Both the position numbers and the translations under genes were made by a program. A DNA stretch of 64,000 nucleotides. Origin: Magicicada septendecula. Its lineage: Eukaryota; Arthropoda; Insecta; Hemiptera; Cicadidae. Below are positions 1 through 11,470 of this stretch, piece by piece. The stretch spans positions 346,665,611 through 346,729,610 of the forward strand of contig CM068367.1 in the NCBI GenBank assembly GCA_034769895.1. The letters are read 5' to 3'. Below the pieces are notes generated by a model, which saw only the letters and a program-made list of their open reading frames with translations, searched no databases and was not told where the DNA came from. How positions within the stretch are numbered: the stretch's first letter is position 1; every line of letters starts with the position of its first letter.

Positions 1-1335
1 AATTTCAAGTTTCGATACAATAAAATCAGTTCGCATTATCTGTATATCAAACATTACCTTGACTCGAGAAATTCAATATTTTAACGTCACGTTAAACGTG
101 CCACTAAAAAATGTTTAAAGGAATTTATGTATCCGTTTATGGAGACTATATAAACCATGTATAAACCATACAAAGTTAACATTAAATAATGTAATCAGAT
201 ATAAATCGCCGGTAAGAAATAGAAAAATTAAAATTCTAATTAGAAAAATTAAGAGGTATTATTAATTTTTCCTCAAATAATATTTTGCTAAAAAAAATCA
301 TACGAAATTCAGTCTGAAGTGTTCTTTTAACTGACTTAAAACAAAAAATAATTGTGCGTTTCTATTTATATATATTTAGCTTTTTTTTCCTAACTATATT
401 TGGAGTGTGTATTCCCAGTCTGTCGATCACTGTTGCAAGACACGACCGTTTGTAATGGTTGTTGGTATCCTTCTATTCTATCATGCAGGCCTAGTTTATA
501 TGCAAATAACGTTAACCTATGTATTTACATGAAGTTACCTTCGATATTCACAATTTCCACACGTCATACTTAGGGTCGTAACCTTACGTAAGCAAAGTAT
601 ATGCAGTGGAAAATGTTTAACGCGAAAACGGTAAAAAAAAAAATATCGGTTAACGCCTAACATAAATAAAACATGTCCCGATCGCTGCTTCTAGTTTACA
701 CTAACAGCTTGCCTACGGGTAACGCACATAAGATTTTTTTTAATCTATCTACTGTTACCACGAGAAATTATTGTTAGTATTTTTTGCTTGTTTTGTAAAT
801 AACCCATAGTAAATAAATTTACACCCCCCCCCACACACACACACACACACACTTTCTCTTTCACAAGCGTATTTTGAACGTAAATGTGTTGTCTATTACT
901 CTTTTCAAGGGAAGAAATATTCTAAACATGTACAGTTTGCTCTAGGCCTAGACATTGTGTTTCCGCAAGGCCTAGACATCATAAGTGTATCCGCTATTGT
1001 AAGCACTACTAAGTTCTACTTAGGCCAACGCTAAATTTTGCTTATGACATGCTTTGTTTGCTGAGGGCTTGATGCAGTTCAAGGCTGATGCGTTATTTAA
1101 CTGTACAGCACAGTGTAGCTGATCTTCTTGTTGACTCTCTCATGTTGTTTGACTATTTTAACACGAAAGACGGTTAACACGGAAATAACTGCCAACAATC
1201 ATTTGGCGTTAAACGATTCCCGCTGCATATTATTCAGGACTATACAGACCGAGGCGGGCCCACGGCTAATACCCAACAGTCCCTCCCCGATGCAGCCATA
1301 ATTCCCTCTCGTCAGAACCGACGTTATTTCCAAAA
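1..1335. other. Non-coding, AT-rich DNA
   Basis: No gene or dated element was recognised. There is a short C-run followed by CA repeats at 823-852, and three copies of AGGCCTA (487, 943, 968), two of them only 25 bases apart. Confidence 0.6.
823..852. repeat. C-run plus (CA)n microsatellite
   Basis: A run of C is followed by about eleven CA units. Confidence 0.9.
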
Positions 1336-1759
1336 CACTAAAAACTCGTTTATCCGAATTTGACGGGACCGCGCCCGTTTCGAATAAATCGAAACTTCTA
1401 TTTAAATAATAATACATATGTAAGTACAGTAACTTTATTTAATAATAATAATAATAATTTAAAAGTTACTTACAGTGAATATAACACAATAAACTATAAA
1501 ACGGCACCTCACTGTAAATTACAGTTTCTACAGTACTGGATAGTTACAAAACAGTCCTATTGCTTGTTCGTACAGTAATCAAACATAGTTTTTTGCCTAA
1601 GCTTTGAAGCTTGTTTGCTGGCTGCCCGATCTCGAAGTCGTTTCATTGTTAGAAATTCTGCAGGAAAATGCTTTTGTGTATTTTTAAAATTTACTAAAAA
1701 TTGTTTCGAATAAACCGGATTTTCGGATAAACGCGATTCGGATAAACGACTTTTTAGTG
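1336..1759. mobile_element. Pogo/Tigger-like MITE
   Basis: The two ends are inverted copies: CACTAAAAACTCGTTTATCC on the left and the reverse complement of CACTAAAAAGTCGTTTATCC on the right. Inside the left end the text continues GACGGGACCGCGCCCG and then TTTCGAATAAATCGAAA, a layout typical of pogo/Tigger (Tc1/mariner superfamily) termini with repeated TTATCCGAA-type words. The right end carries several TTCGGATAAACG words. The core is AT-rich, with an AAT run at 1441-1457, and no transposase can be read. The expected TA target duplication is not clear on the left, so the element is probably old. Confidence 0.6.
1441..1457. repeat. (AAT)n microsatellite
   Basis: Short AAT run inside the pogo-like element. 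Confidence 0.8.
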
Positions 1760-2984
1760 TAAATACGTGATGTTCAGTTGTAGGTTAGGTAAGAAGTTAT
1801 GGTTTAAATATCCGAAATCATTTTAAGTTGAGATGACTGTACATTGTGGTAATTCAATAAATTCTTATATTATTTTAATGTTTGGAAATTTGGATATTTT
1901 TATAAAAAACAAATATATTCATTTTTAAAGAAGCGATGTTTCGTTAGAATTGATTTACCGTAGTGTATAGCGTTGATATTTTTTTTTCTAAAAGCCATAA
2001 TAGTGTATTGTACTGTAGCCTACTTACGACATGATTCGTACTGTCCTGTCGACAAAAACCGATAAAAATGTAATTTTAGTTGCTCTATTTACCAAATTAC
2101 ATGGCAACAGACAGGGACGGTGGAATTGTTGTAAAAGGTACCGGTACTTGTACAGAAGTAAGACTATTCAAGTTCTTAGTTCTCTGTGAAGAATTAAGGT
2201 TCTGTACTACAGAATTAAGGTTATACGTTCTATACGCGTGCAAGCCCCTGTACCTGTAGAAAGTAAAAAAGAACAAACTGATAGACACGACACCAACAAT
2301 AAACCTACACTTCGGGCATGCCACTGGATATCATACTAAATAATTTTTTCAACAGAACCGAGTTAATTGTGTTCTCCGTGTCATAACGCGGTTTTAAGTA
2401 GGCCTACAGGCTATTAAAAGTTAACAGTGTTGGCATATTTGTGTTTAAATTTTAAAAAACGGACGTTAGTCTTTACATATTTCATTTATGAATGTCAACG
2501 CTTCGCCTACATTAGAAATCGGTAGCCTTCTTCAGGCTGATAATTACAAAACATAAAAATAACAGATAACACAATTGGCGTAGGGACGTGGCCCAGCGGG
2601 AAACCACTGCAAAAACCACCCGAGTACGGCAGAAAACCCAAAGCATGGAGAAAATACCAGCCTAAACCGAACATCAACCTTCTTCGAATGCTCAGAACCT
2701 TAGCAGAAACTTGGTCGGCGTGAAATGTCGACCAGCCTACAGTTCTTCAACTGTCAAAACAAAGGGAACGTGCTTTCTCCTACGTGGAAATCTGCAGGAA
2801 GTGCGGATCACGCGCGAAGACAATCAGGAACGTAACCCTGTCATGTCCAAAGAAACACCAAAATCGAATTCAGAATACTGGGCAAGACTTAAATCTTAAG
2901 GAAGGAAACATTTGAATTAACGTGGTCCAAAGCTGCCCAAAACGAGAAACACTATACTTCACTCCGGTGATAGAGAGTAATATG
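1760..2984. other. Non-coding DNA with one hammerhead-like trace
   Basis: No gene was recognised. A degraded hammerhead-like motif lies at about 2497-2540 and is listed separately. The 2580-2900 stretch is less AT-rich than its surroundings, and its 62-codon frame matches nothing I know. Confidence 0.5.
2497..2540 (-). ncRNA. Degraded hammerhead-like motif
   Basis: On the minus strand CTGAAGA is followed by AGGCTAC, a loop, GTAGGC and then GAAGCG. This follows the order CUGANGA, stem II, GAAA with one stem mismatch and one core change. Stem I does not pair well. It may be a relic of the same class of element as those at 7.1, 16.2 and 19.5 kb, but on its own it is weak. Confidence 0.25.
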
Positions 2985-3690
2985 TGAATGATATTTTCCA
3001 GACACCTACATACAAGTAACCCAATTCGGGCTTTAGGGCTTACAAGATTTTGCTGTAATACGTTAGAACTTTCTTACGGTATCATGATATCGTCGATTCT
3101 CTACTACAAAGCAAACTCGATTTTTATACCTAGCAACCGTTATACCAAAAGGATTTCGAAGCTAATTTACTTACTAAACCAAAATCTATATACAATATGT
3201 TGAAATAGCATGTTTATCATATACGATAAATTATCAAATAAACGATCATATTATTTGTTACGAGATTTTCATCCAGAACACTTGCTAATCACAATATATC
3301 ATGCATTGTTTGGATCTGAAATAAATTATATTAAACCAGTTACTGCATCACAAAAAGCAATCATTCGAATTGTTTCTAAGAAACTTAAGTTTGAACACTT
3401 TCGGCCACTTTTTCAAAAGTTTGGAATTCTTCTTCCCTTAAGGCATCTGTATGTTTTTATAACGCCTTAGACTCTTTTATGTTAGAAGTGATAATAAATG
3501 TAAATTTAATTATAAAGACTATGATCTTCAAAAAAGCTGTACTGTTGTTGTTCCGGGCCAAAATTAATGCTTATCAGAGGTTTAACAGTAGTAGTGCTCC
3601 ACGCTTTTTTAATCCGCTAATGCCATATGTCAGTCTTGGGGACACCCTAGACAAATTTCTGAATTCTCTACAAACATGGTTGCTCTGAGT
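2985..3690 (+). pseudogene. CR1/Rex-like LINE, C-terminal reverse-transcriptase remnant
   Basis: In changing frames the text reads as the end of a non-LTR retrotransposon ORF2. NYIKPVTASQKAIIRIVSKK followed by FRPLFQKFGILLPLRHLYVF is the typical region after the RT palm, and APRFFNPLMPYVSLGD followed by FLNSLQTWLL is the usual 'LFNSLP...' C-terminus. Several frame changes and stops separate these blocks, so the copy is dead and 5'-truncated. An AT-rich 3' flank with AATAAA-like words follows. Clade assignment is by resemblance only. Confidence 0.6.
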
Positions 3691-3699
3691 GCCTAATAT

Positions 3700-6600
3700 T
3701 GGAGGAATATTACAAATTTTTTAATAATTAAAAAAAAAGTATTATATTTAAAATTGTATTATATTTCTATTAATGCAGCTTACTGAATTTGCGTTTTTAA
3801 TTTTGTAATCTTATTTGTAAATCAATAAATTTAATTAGTGTATTACTGTTTGTGAAACAGCATGCGGTCTCATTTATATTCATATATGTGACAGAAGTCC
3901 CAACACGGTTATTTCTACCCCTATTTATTTAATGAATATAATATAAGTTACTGTTAGAATATTGTACTTGTAATACTGTAACTACTGTGACGAAATAAAT
4001 AATAAAAAAATAACAGTATGTATCACTACATACGACCACTCAAATAAAATGGACGTTAAAACAGCACTGACACATGAAAACATACAAACGTCTTTCTAAA
4101 ATGTTGACTACCATTTTACAAATAATTATTTTATATATTTTTCATTTGACTTAGGATTATTTTCTGAATAAGATGATTATTTTTTTACGTCTTTCACGAA
4201 CACCTTACTTATCTTCCCGTTTACGGGAGCGACCATGAAATTGTGACTTATTCGTGGTACGAAAAAACAATCTCATTACCATAAATATCAATATGTTATA
4301 GGCTATTTCGATTTGTTTTCACCTTATTTTTACTATCATATAGTTTTACATATGTATCATTATATTAACATCTGTTTACGAGCTCGACGTCAAAGCCATG
4401 GTGCAGAGGAAACGAACGGTCGAGCAAACCAAAATGTGGTCGTACTTACAATCTAATAAACAAATATTTGTCTGTCAATGCCTAGAAAGTAAATAAACTA
4501 CGTCTTCGACTCTCGGAAAAACTCGGCCAAACAAAAAACATCACCTGACTTCATAGCTTAGTCTGAAATCTCTTGAAGCACTGTTTCGTGTAATATGGTA
4601 AAATAATAGCAAAATTCTCACTCCCTCATGATAAAGTGAATCCATAACTGAAAAAGTGACGTTGCAGAATATTTAAAGTAGCCTCTATCATGAAGCAACT
4701 TATTGGACAATAACATTTTTTTTATTTTATCGTATAGTAATTCGTTAATTGATAGCTACAAGGAGACTGAATAATTAACCGGAAGCTAGATAATTGATTG
4801 AAGGAGACGGAAGGAACTATTTTTTAAAGAGAAAATAGAAAATTTGAAGGGTTGTACGAAAGTTGTAGTTTAAAAAGTACAGAAAAAATTGATTTCGAGT
4901 AAAATTATGACGAAAATGTGAAGTATACCCTCACCAAACTCTCAGTCTAGAAAATATTGATTTATCTAGTTTTCTTGTTAGTTAACAATGCTAATACCTC
5001 AATGACTTTGAACGCAGTATACATACATTCAAAATCTTATTTATCACATTATCATACCTAACGTTTGACATTTTCCTTTTTCGGTTAGAATGAATTATTA
5101 TACCACTTTGAAATATCAATAAAACGTTTTCTTCCAAATAAATTAAAAATTCATGTGCTTTATGGTTTAGTTCTTGGCAATTTATGGTGTAGAAATTCAT
5201 GCATTTACAAAGCGCCGCAATATCAGCTTATATTAACAAACATTATAGATTCAGATTTATGAATTTAAAAAGTGGCAAAAGGAAAAACTTCAAGTTCACA
5301 AGGTACATGAACTTGCTCAAAACAGTATAGTGTAGTGAATTGGCGTCATTTTCAGATTAAACGTTGAATTCTTTATAAGGGATATACAGAAAAATAGTTG
5401 ATATTAACTAAAAAATAAAAATCATAAGAAACAACTCGGTGAAAGGTTATTTTCTCTTTAGATTATAATGTCAACTGGAAGAAGTATCGCTGATAGGCCT
5501 ATAATTAAAGGATATATCACGATATATCACGATAATTAAAGACCCTACACGATAGCGACATCAGGTTGCATACTTGGATACGCTGTTTCTTGCAAGATTG
5601 AATGGAAATTAGTTTCGGAGGAGAGAGAGAATTTCTGTGAAGACGCAGTATCCTACGGGAGAAGAGAACACAGAGAATAAGATTTGAAGTCCAAAGGACG
5701 GAAAGTGCAATGCTGGGTACAAACAACCGGCTGTTGAACAGTAACTGCATGAAGAGAAATAATGGAATTCTTGGCAAGTTGTTAGATAACGGTATTGTTA
5801 TCTGTTCAGGGGCTCTTTAATGAGTACTCGCAATCAAGGAGTCCCAAAAATACTATACCTAAGGAGTATTCTTGGACCAGGAGTGTCTAACCTAGCGATC
5901 GCAGTCTTTCTAGGTGTCTGTTGTTTCAATCCACATGAAAGAAAAGTAGCTGGTCTAATCGCTAATAACATAATTCCGTTACTTCCTACCCGGTCCAGAA
6001 AAAATTCAGCAAGTCGTATTTTCGACCGTTAAAGAATGAAGGTCTCATACAGTTTTACCAAACAGAGAATGAACGTACGAACACATGGACGAAGTCACGA
6101 TGGGAAGCCTACACAAATGAAACGACGGTAGGAACAGTGAATCAAACTGGACGATTCAGAATATTACTACGCTCATTTACAAGAAGACGACGAAATATCA
6201 TAAATTCGTAAATTCAGCTCTAGAGAAGAAAAGGATGCTGTCACCGTATAACAAGATAGGTACACTATAAATGGAACAAATGTGGAACGTTAAGCACAGC
6301 ATTTATCATCGTTTTAGCTAAAAGTACGTCATTTAACGCTTAAGATACAATGGTGTAAGTAAATGTATTCATTTATAACTGAGGAATAAAGCCCACACGC
6401 CTTCAATGTATAATTCTGTGCGTCTGAGTTTGCATGTTCTCACTCGGTTAATTACAGGCTTTAGATTTCACGGACATGTGTACATAGTGTGACTGACTTC
6501 CGAAACAATTCCTGTTTACTTATGATAACTGTCGTAAACGGGTCTGTTTGCTGTACCAGAAGGACTAATTTCTGTAAACGAAAATAAAAGTGAATGGCCA

Positions 6601-7081
6601 AAACATTCGATAAACATCAAAACAACAATACAACAGAAATAACAAAAGGTAGAAAACCCTGCTGGTTTTCATTGTACATGTTATTGTAAATATTCAGCAT
6701 GATTCAGAGTATTAATTCGCATGTAGATTAAATGACTAAGGAACAGTGATAAACTTTTCTGTTGTGTGTAATAAAATACCGCTTACCATAAATTCTAGTT
6801 TGTGCATATTTAGAACTCATATGATATACGACTCCAGTTTAGACCAACATAGGCCCTAAGGAAAGTGGGCCGGAATCAACACTCCCTTAGTACTACTGTC
6901 GACACCATCGTCATAGCTGTCATCGCCGTTATAGCGATCCTACTGATGAGATCTTCATCAATAACATTATACTGATGGTTTATTCTGGAGCATGAAAAAA
7001 ATGCAACGCTGATTACTTAGCTCGATGACGTTTATCTTTGGCTTCAACTCGATAATTCATTAGTTATTTTTATAATTTCTT
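3700..7081. other. Non-coding, AT-rich DNA
   Basis: No gene, RNA or clear repeat was recognised apart from a TAGGCCTA at 5494-5501, directly followed by a short direct duplication of GATATATCAC at about 5511-5532. The frames of 60-86 codons here look random. Confidence 0.55.
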
Positions 7082-7108
7082 TGCAAGTAACTCGTTGAGT
7101 TACTTGCA
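7082..7108. repeat. Perfect 12-bp-arm hairpin
   Basis: TGCAAGTAACTC, a GTT loop, and GAGTTACTTGCA are exact inverted copies. It sits 17 bases before the foldback element, which uses the similar word CTGCAAGTAGG. It could be a decayed end of a related element or a short regulatory palindrome. Confidence 0.7.
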
Positions 7109-7160
7109 GGTCTACCATGTAATATCTTCAAATAAATACACTGCAAGTAGGTTTATTTTC

Positions 7161-7204
7161 ACCTGCGGCACGTTTCACAGAAATTATTCTGTATCTTCAG
7201 AGGT
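7161..7204 (-). ncRNA. Hammerhead-like motif, left arm
   Basis: The minus strand reads ACCT, CTGAAGA, then T, stem II ACAGAA/TTCTGT with a perfect 6-bp pairing around a TAAT loop, GAAA, then CGTGCCGC and AGGT. Stem I is ACCT/AGGT. The residue before the cleavage position is G rather than the expected U, so this copy may be inactive. Confidence 0.4.
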
Positions 7205-7249
7205 TTGTTTGAATTGTAACTGAGTGTATCGCTTACGATATTCAAACAA

Positions 7250-7293
7250 ACCTCTGACGATACAGAATAATTTCTATGAAACGCGCATCAGGT
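7250..7293 (+). ncRNA. Hammerhead-like motif, right arm
   Basis: The plus strand reads ACCT, CTGACGA, T, a stem II with one mismatch, GAAA, CGCGCATC and AGGT. The core words and an AUC cleavage triplet are present, and stem I pairs over 4 bp. Stem III is only a few bases, as in the minimal hammerheads that act as dimers. Confidence 0.45.
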
Positions 7294-7328
7294 GAAATTA
7301 CACCTACTTGCAGAGTATTTATTTGAAG

Positions 7329-9596
7329 TTGTTTTTATAAATAATGAAGAACTTTTTAATAGATTGAAGTTATCTGTTATTTCTGCTGATTTTATATCGA
7401 ATACAGTTATGTACGTGGTAAAATTAATTACATTGAAATTTATTAAATTGGAATTTGTATTGAATTATTTGTATCACATGTTACATAATTGTTTCGATTG
7501 AAGAGAACAATTTGAATTAAAATTCTGTCCAATTTAGAAATGTATAAAGTTGAAAAATTGTCCGTGCTGTTCCTGTAGGTTTCATCGAAGCCTACATCAC
7601 AATAACACACAACAAATGTTTTTAAATTTATGTCTTGGGAACATGTCAGATACTTCTGAATAGTTAAAAAATCTTACCACTGCTAGTGATAAGAAGGCAT
7701 AACACGTCTATAACGTCTAATACTAATGTCTATTACTATTTGAGAATAATAATGTTTACTGTCGATAAAAAAATGATTCCTACCAAATCTGATCACATTA
7801 AAAGTTTGTCTTTATGTACGATCAAAGAGTTCATATTAAAATGTATTTCTTCCTCTTGCCCAAAAGAGCTTCGATTGCCTGAACTATCAAATTCCTAGTT
7901 CTGCTTTGTCTTGCATGTGTACTTTCCTTATTCATCTTCTTTGTGATTAACTTATCTTCACGTCAAAATACGTTTAAAAAAACTATGTTCTATCTGATCC
8001 AGACCATATTAGATTATAAGGCTCTGACGTTGATGAACTTTTTATTTGCACTCCCAAAATGAGACAAACGTTTTTTTCTTCTAGATAGCCAAGTCTACTA
8101 GTAGATGTTTCTCTACTGAATCTACTTATGTCGAGACCAAAGTACTAAAACAAATTCCTTAACATAATATTATAGCAGTGATATTAAACCGAAGTTAAGT
8201 TTTAAGTGTTCAACGATAACTGTAAACGATTGGAATGATTAATACAGTATAGAAAGATTGTGTAGTTAACGAACGTCATACATAACATGGACAATAATTA
8301 TACGTGAGAATTCCTAATTATAAAAATTATTGTGACACGTCTAGTGTAAATGGATATTAAATCTAACAAGAGCTCTTTCGTGTATTGCTCGGACTTTGGT
8401 AGATGACTTTCTCAAACAGTGGTCTGGCACGCAATAAATTATGTTCATTTTTCATCTTCTACAAGTTTCGAAAAACACCTTTAAGTCAGATTCTACAATA
8501 GAGCTTAGTGACAATTTACAAGTCAAGTGTTTTGAAGTGCGCTCTCAAAAACAATACAAAATTCTGATACTTCTTCCTAGTACCTTCCTACAACGTGTAA
8601 ACGTAATTAAAGAATCCGTACTTTCGACTTGGAAAGCTGCTTGAAAACACCTCATCTCAGCGATTTCAATGCAAAGCGACTCGCTTTCTCCGTAAAGAAT
8701 TTTCAGTAAAGTGGTTTCCTCACAAGAATTTATAATCAATGTTAAAGGAAATTATTTTTGTTACGTTCACTACTAGCTACCGCTAACCGAGTCAGTGCTG
8801 ACATCTGACAGATCAAGAGAACAATGTAACAAAAACTATTCTAATCGTCAGTATTTCTAAACGTAAAACCGATAAGATAACAAAACCACTTATTTACTTT
8901 AGATTACAAACAATATAAAACACGAAACAACCTTAGTATCTGGTAAGATAATAAGATAATAAGGCACCTCAGTTCCGCGTTACTTTAATAATTTTATTAA
9001 TCACTAGTCCCAAGATAGTAAGAATTATTATAAGATGAGATGGATTAAGACTGATTTCATATAGAAAAAAACAATAAACTGGTACCAACAACTGGTAAAA
9101 AAACCTTGTACGGTAAATACGAAAAAGTGTAATATTTTCAGTGGTTTTAATTTTAAGTGGCGTGTGCATGGTATTTTCATTGTTATTAATACGGTACGTT
9201 AAAACTGCGATGTAATTGACTTTGAAATAAAATTGATACCGAGGGCGTCAATTTTTTTAATGTGCCAGCGCTTGTTAAACCGTAAGCTGATAGACTGATT
9301 CTGTCAGGTAAAGTTTACACTCTGACTCAGGCTACTGTATTGAAACTACTAATGTCGGAAGTTATTCATTATTTCTTACTGTTACCATTGCTTATTTCAC
9401 ATTATATAATCAGTAATAAGTTTAAGAAAGCTTTTTTTATCATTTGGAAGAAATTTAATAAAATTATCTTCGCTAACTAAATGTAGAAACAACAGTGCTA
9501 CACATTCGCTAAGTGTAGATAAAAATACGATGTAAGTCTACAAGTAACAAACGAATTCTGAAAACAAGGCTTGGAACTCATGTTTTGAGCAAAAAT
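7329..9596. other. Non-coding, AT-rich DNA
   Basis: No gene, RNA or recognisable element. The frames of 60-70 codons match nothing known to me. Confidence 0.55.
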
Positions 9597-10453
9597 GGGG
9601 TTACGATATGTTAACATGTTTTCAGCCGCAGAAGAAATGTCTTAGAAAAAAAGAGAACAGCCTAATGTTTGGTAACTTTCTTAGAATTAGTAAGTAAGTT
9701 TCCTTTGTTAATATGAATAAAAGTAAGCATCCATTATCGTGAACATCGATCCTTAAAAATGCACAATAACTGCTTTTTTGGAAGATTTTGTAAATACATA
9801 GAAAAGAAAAATGTGTGTATTTTTAAGAAAAGAAAAATGTGTGTACTTTTAATTAATATAATTTATCATAAATGTTCACTAACCTTCAAAAATAAAAAAT
9901 CTTAATTAAAAATAATTCAAGAATAGCAATTAAGTTATTTTATAAATTATTTTAATTGTTTGATAAAATTTAAATTTAATAATAAAAAGTTATGTGTGTA
10001 AATGACCTTTAATAACAATGATAACTTTAGTCATTTGGACATTAAATAATATGCTTCACTTTTACCATAGTTGAGAGAATTTCTTTAGCCTACATTTTCA
10101 TTACCATTAGGACCGGGATCATTGTCTTCAGTTTCACATTCTTCCACTGCTTTTTATTTAGGCTATACTTTAAAACAGCAGGTTTACAAAAGCCCAAGTG
10201 GTAGTCAGTAGTGTGACCAACACGATTAGTTAAACGATAAGAATGTGTAATTTTATTTTATTATATTGTTTTGCAGAAACTATTAAATTAGAAACAAGAC
10301 GTGCGTATCAGTATTTATGCATTTAAAAAAAACAACAAAACAGATATTTGACAACAATAACTTCCGGACAAATTCTCATCTCGAACATTTCCACGGGAAC
10401 AGGACAAAATACCAGACTGTCCAGGGTAAAACCGGATGTGTATGGTAACCCTA
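9597..10453. mobile_element. hAT-type terminus (right end near 10,453); left end uncertain
   Basis: Read on the minus strand from 10,453, the sequence starts TAGGGTTACCATAC and continues with CCGGTTTTACCCTGGACAG and further GTCCGG/GTCCTG words. This is the usual look of hAT termini of the 'TAGGGTTGCCA...GTCCGG' type. A candidate left end, TGGGGTTACGATATG, lies at 9597 and matches 11 of the first 14 bases. The expected 8-bp duplication is not clean, so the left boundary is tentative. The interior contains a near-duplicate of GAAAAGAAAAATGTGTGTA (about 9802-9845) and no transposase. Confidence 0.4.
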
Positions 10454-11083
10454 GCAAAATCGTACTTGACTGCAATAGCTTTATAACCTAACCACAATAT
10501 GTAGTAACTGAAGAATATAATGCTCAAAAAAATGCCGACGTGGCCACGACATAGAGCCGTCGCCGTTGGTTTAAGCATGGTTGTTAAAAACTGACAGAAT
10601 ATAAGCCATTTACGTTCCATTACTAAAACCTGAATGATGCTGAGTATAGGCCTACATGAAACTCGTGTTTTGCTCTGTTCGAATCTGGCGTATCCATCAC
10701 ACGTACTGATATGTTACTGCACGTGCCTCTTATGTCCTTTTTACCCTCGTGAGGGTTTGATAGTATTGGATTGGATTAAATGCTATCAGATGGACGGATC
10801 TGTGATGGGCTAACTGTCTTGATGGGTGTCATATATTATTATTATTATTCACTTCTTTAAGTCCACCCGCCTTTCTCAAGGAGGATCTGCCCTCAAATCC
10901 TCTAGGTCTTTGTTTCCAGTTTACCTTCTACAACAAGATATTTTATTTCACTTGTCATTCTGTCTATGTGACCAAAGTAATTTAGACATATTTGCCTTAT
11001 TAATTTGTTATAATTACCTATCCTTAATTGCAGTTCTTGTAGTGTCCCACTTGGACTTGTAGCATAAGCAGTCGTTCTGTATT
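10454..11083. other. Non-coding DNA
   Basis: Nothing recognised except TAGGCCTA at 10,647-10,654 and a short ATT run near 10,833. Confidence 0.5.
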
Positions 11084-11470
11084 AATCATCATCATCTTCA
11101 AGGATTAAACCAAGGATGGTTTGTTCCGGTCTCAAACAGGCAAAGATTAGAGCTGGTCACTCCAGCGCTACCTCGGACGTCCCACACCTTTCCGTCCCCT
11201 CGGCTTATAGTTCTATAGTTGTTTGGGGATGCGGCAGTCACCCAATCGGCAAAGATGTTCCCACCAATTCAGCCGATATTGGACAATCCTGTCGAGTATA
11301 CTCATAATATTCAGTTCCTGCCGTATATCTGAGTTTCTTCTATGATCATGGAGAGTACGGTTATACCTTGCCACGTGCCTGAGAAATCTCATTTCAGCCG
11401 CTAGGATGCGACTGGCCTGGCCTTTCGTCAAAGTCAAATTCTCGGACCCATAAAGAAGTGTGGGAAGGGC
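11084..11470 (-). pseudogene. LINE ORF2 C-terminus and 3' end
   Basis: The minus strand encodes ...LTKGQASRILAAEMRFLRHV..., then RQELNIMSILDRIVQYRLNWWEHL and CRIPKQL, followed out of frame by a GRKGVGRPR-like block. This is the region after the RT domain of a non-LTR element whose products typically end in '...RMPDNRLPKxxLxYxPxGRRxxGRPRKRW'. The 3' end is marked by an ATCATCATC-type run on the plus strand. It is the same family as the plus-strand copy at 46.88-47.28 kb, and the two are close relatives by eye. The reading frame is interrupted. Confidence 0.7.

Larger units (their letters stand above)
7126..7328. mobile_element. Foldback element with ~88-bp arms, probably Penelope-related
   Basis: The left arm (7126-7214) and right arm (7240-7328) are inverted copies at roughly 90% identity by eye, around a 25-bp loop. 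Each arm, read from the centre outwards, contains the order CTGANGA, a short stem, GAAAC, followed by a partner of the bases before the core, as in minimal type I hammerhead ribozymes. Such ribozymes are known in the terminal repeats of Penelope-like retroelements, so the structure may be two pseudo-LTR pieces in inverted array. No reading frame and no convincing target duplication is seen. Confidence 0.6.

Noticed and set aside
6943-6975. CTGATGAG word as a hammerhead core
   Set aside because: No GAAA follows at the proper spacing.
10315-10620. 101-codon minus-strand frame as a protein
   Set aside because: Its middle part is the hAT terminal sequence read as codons.
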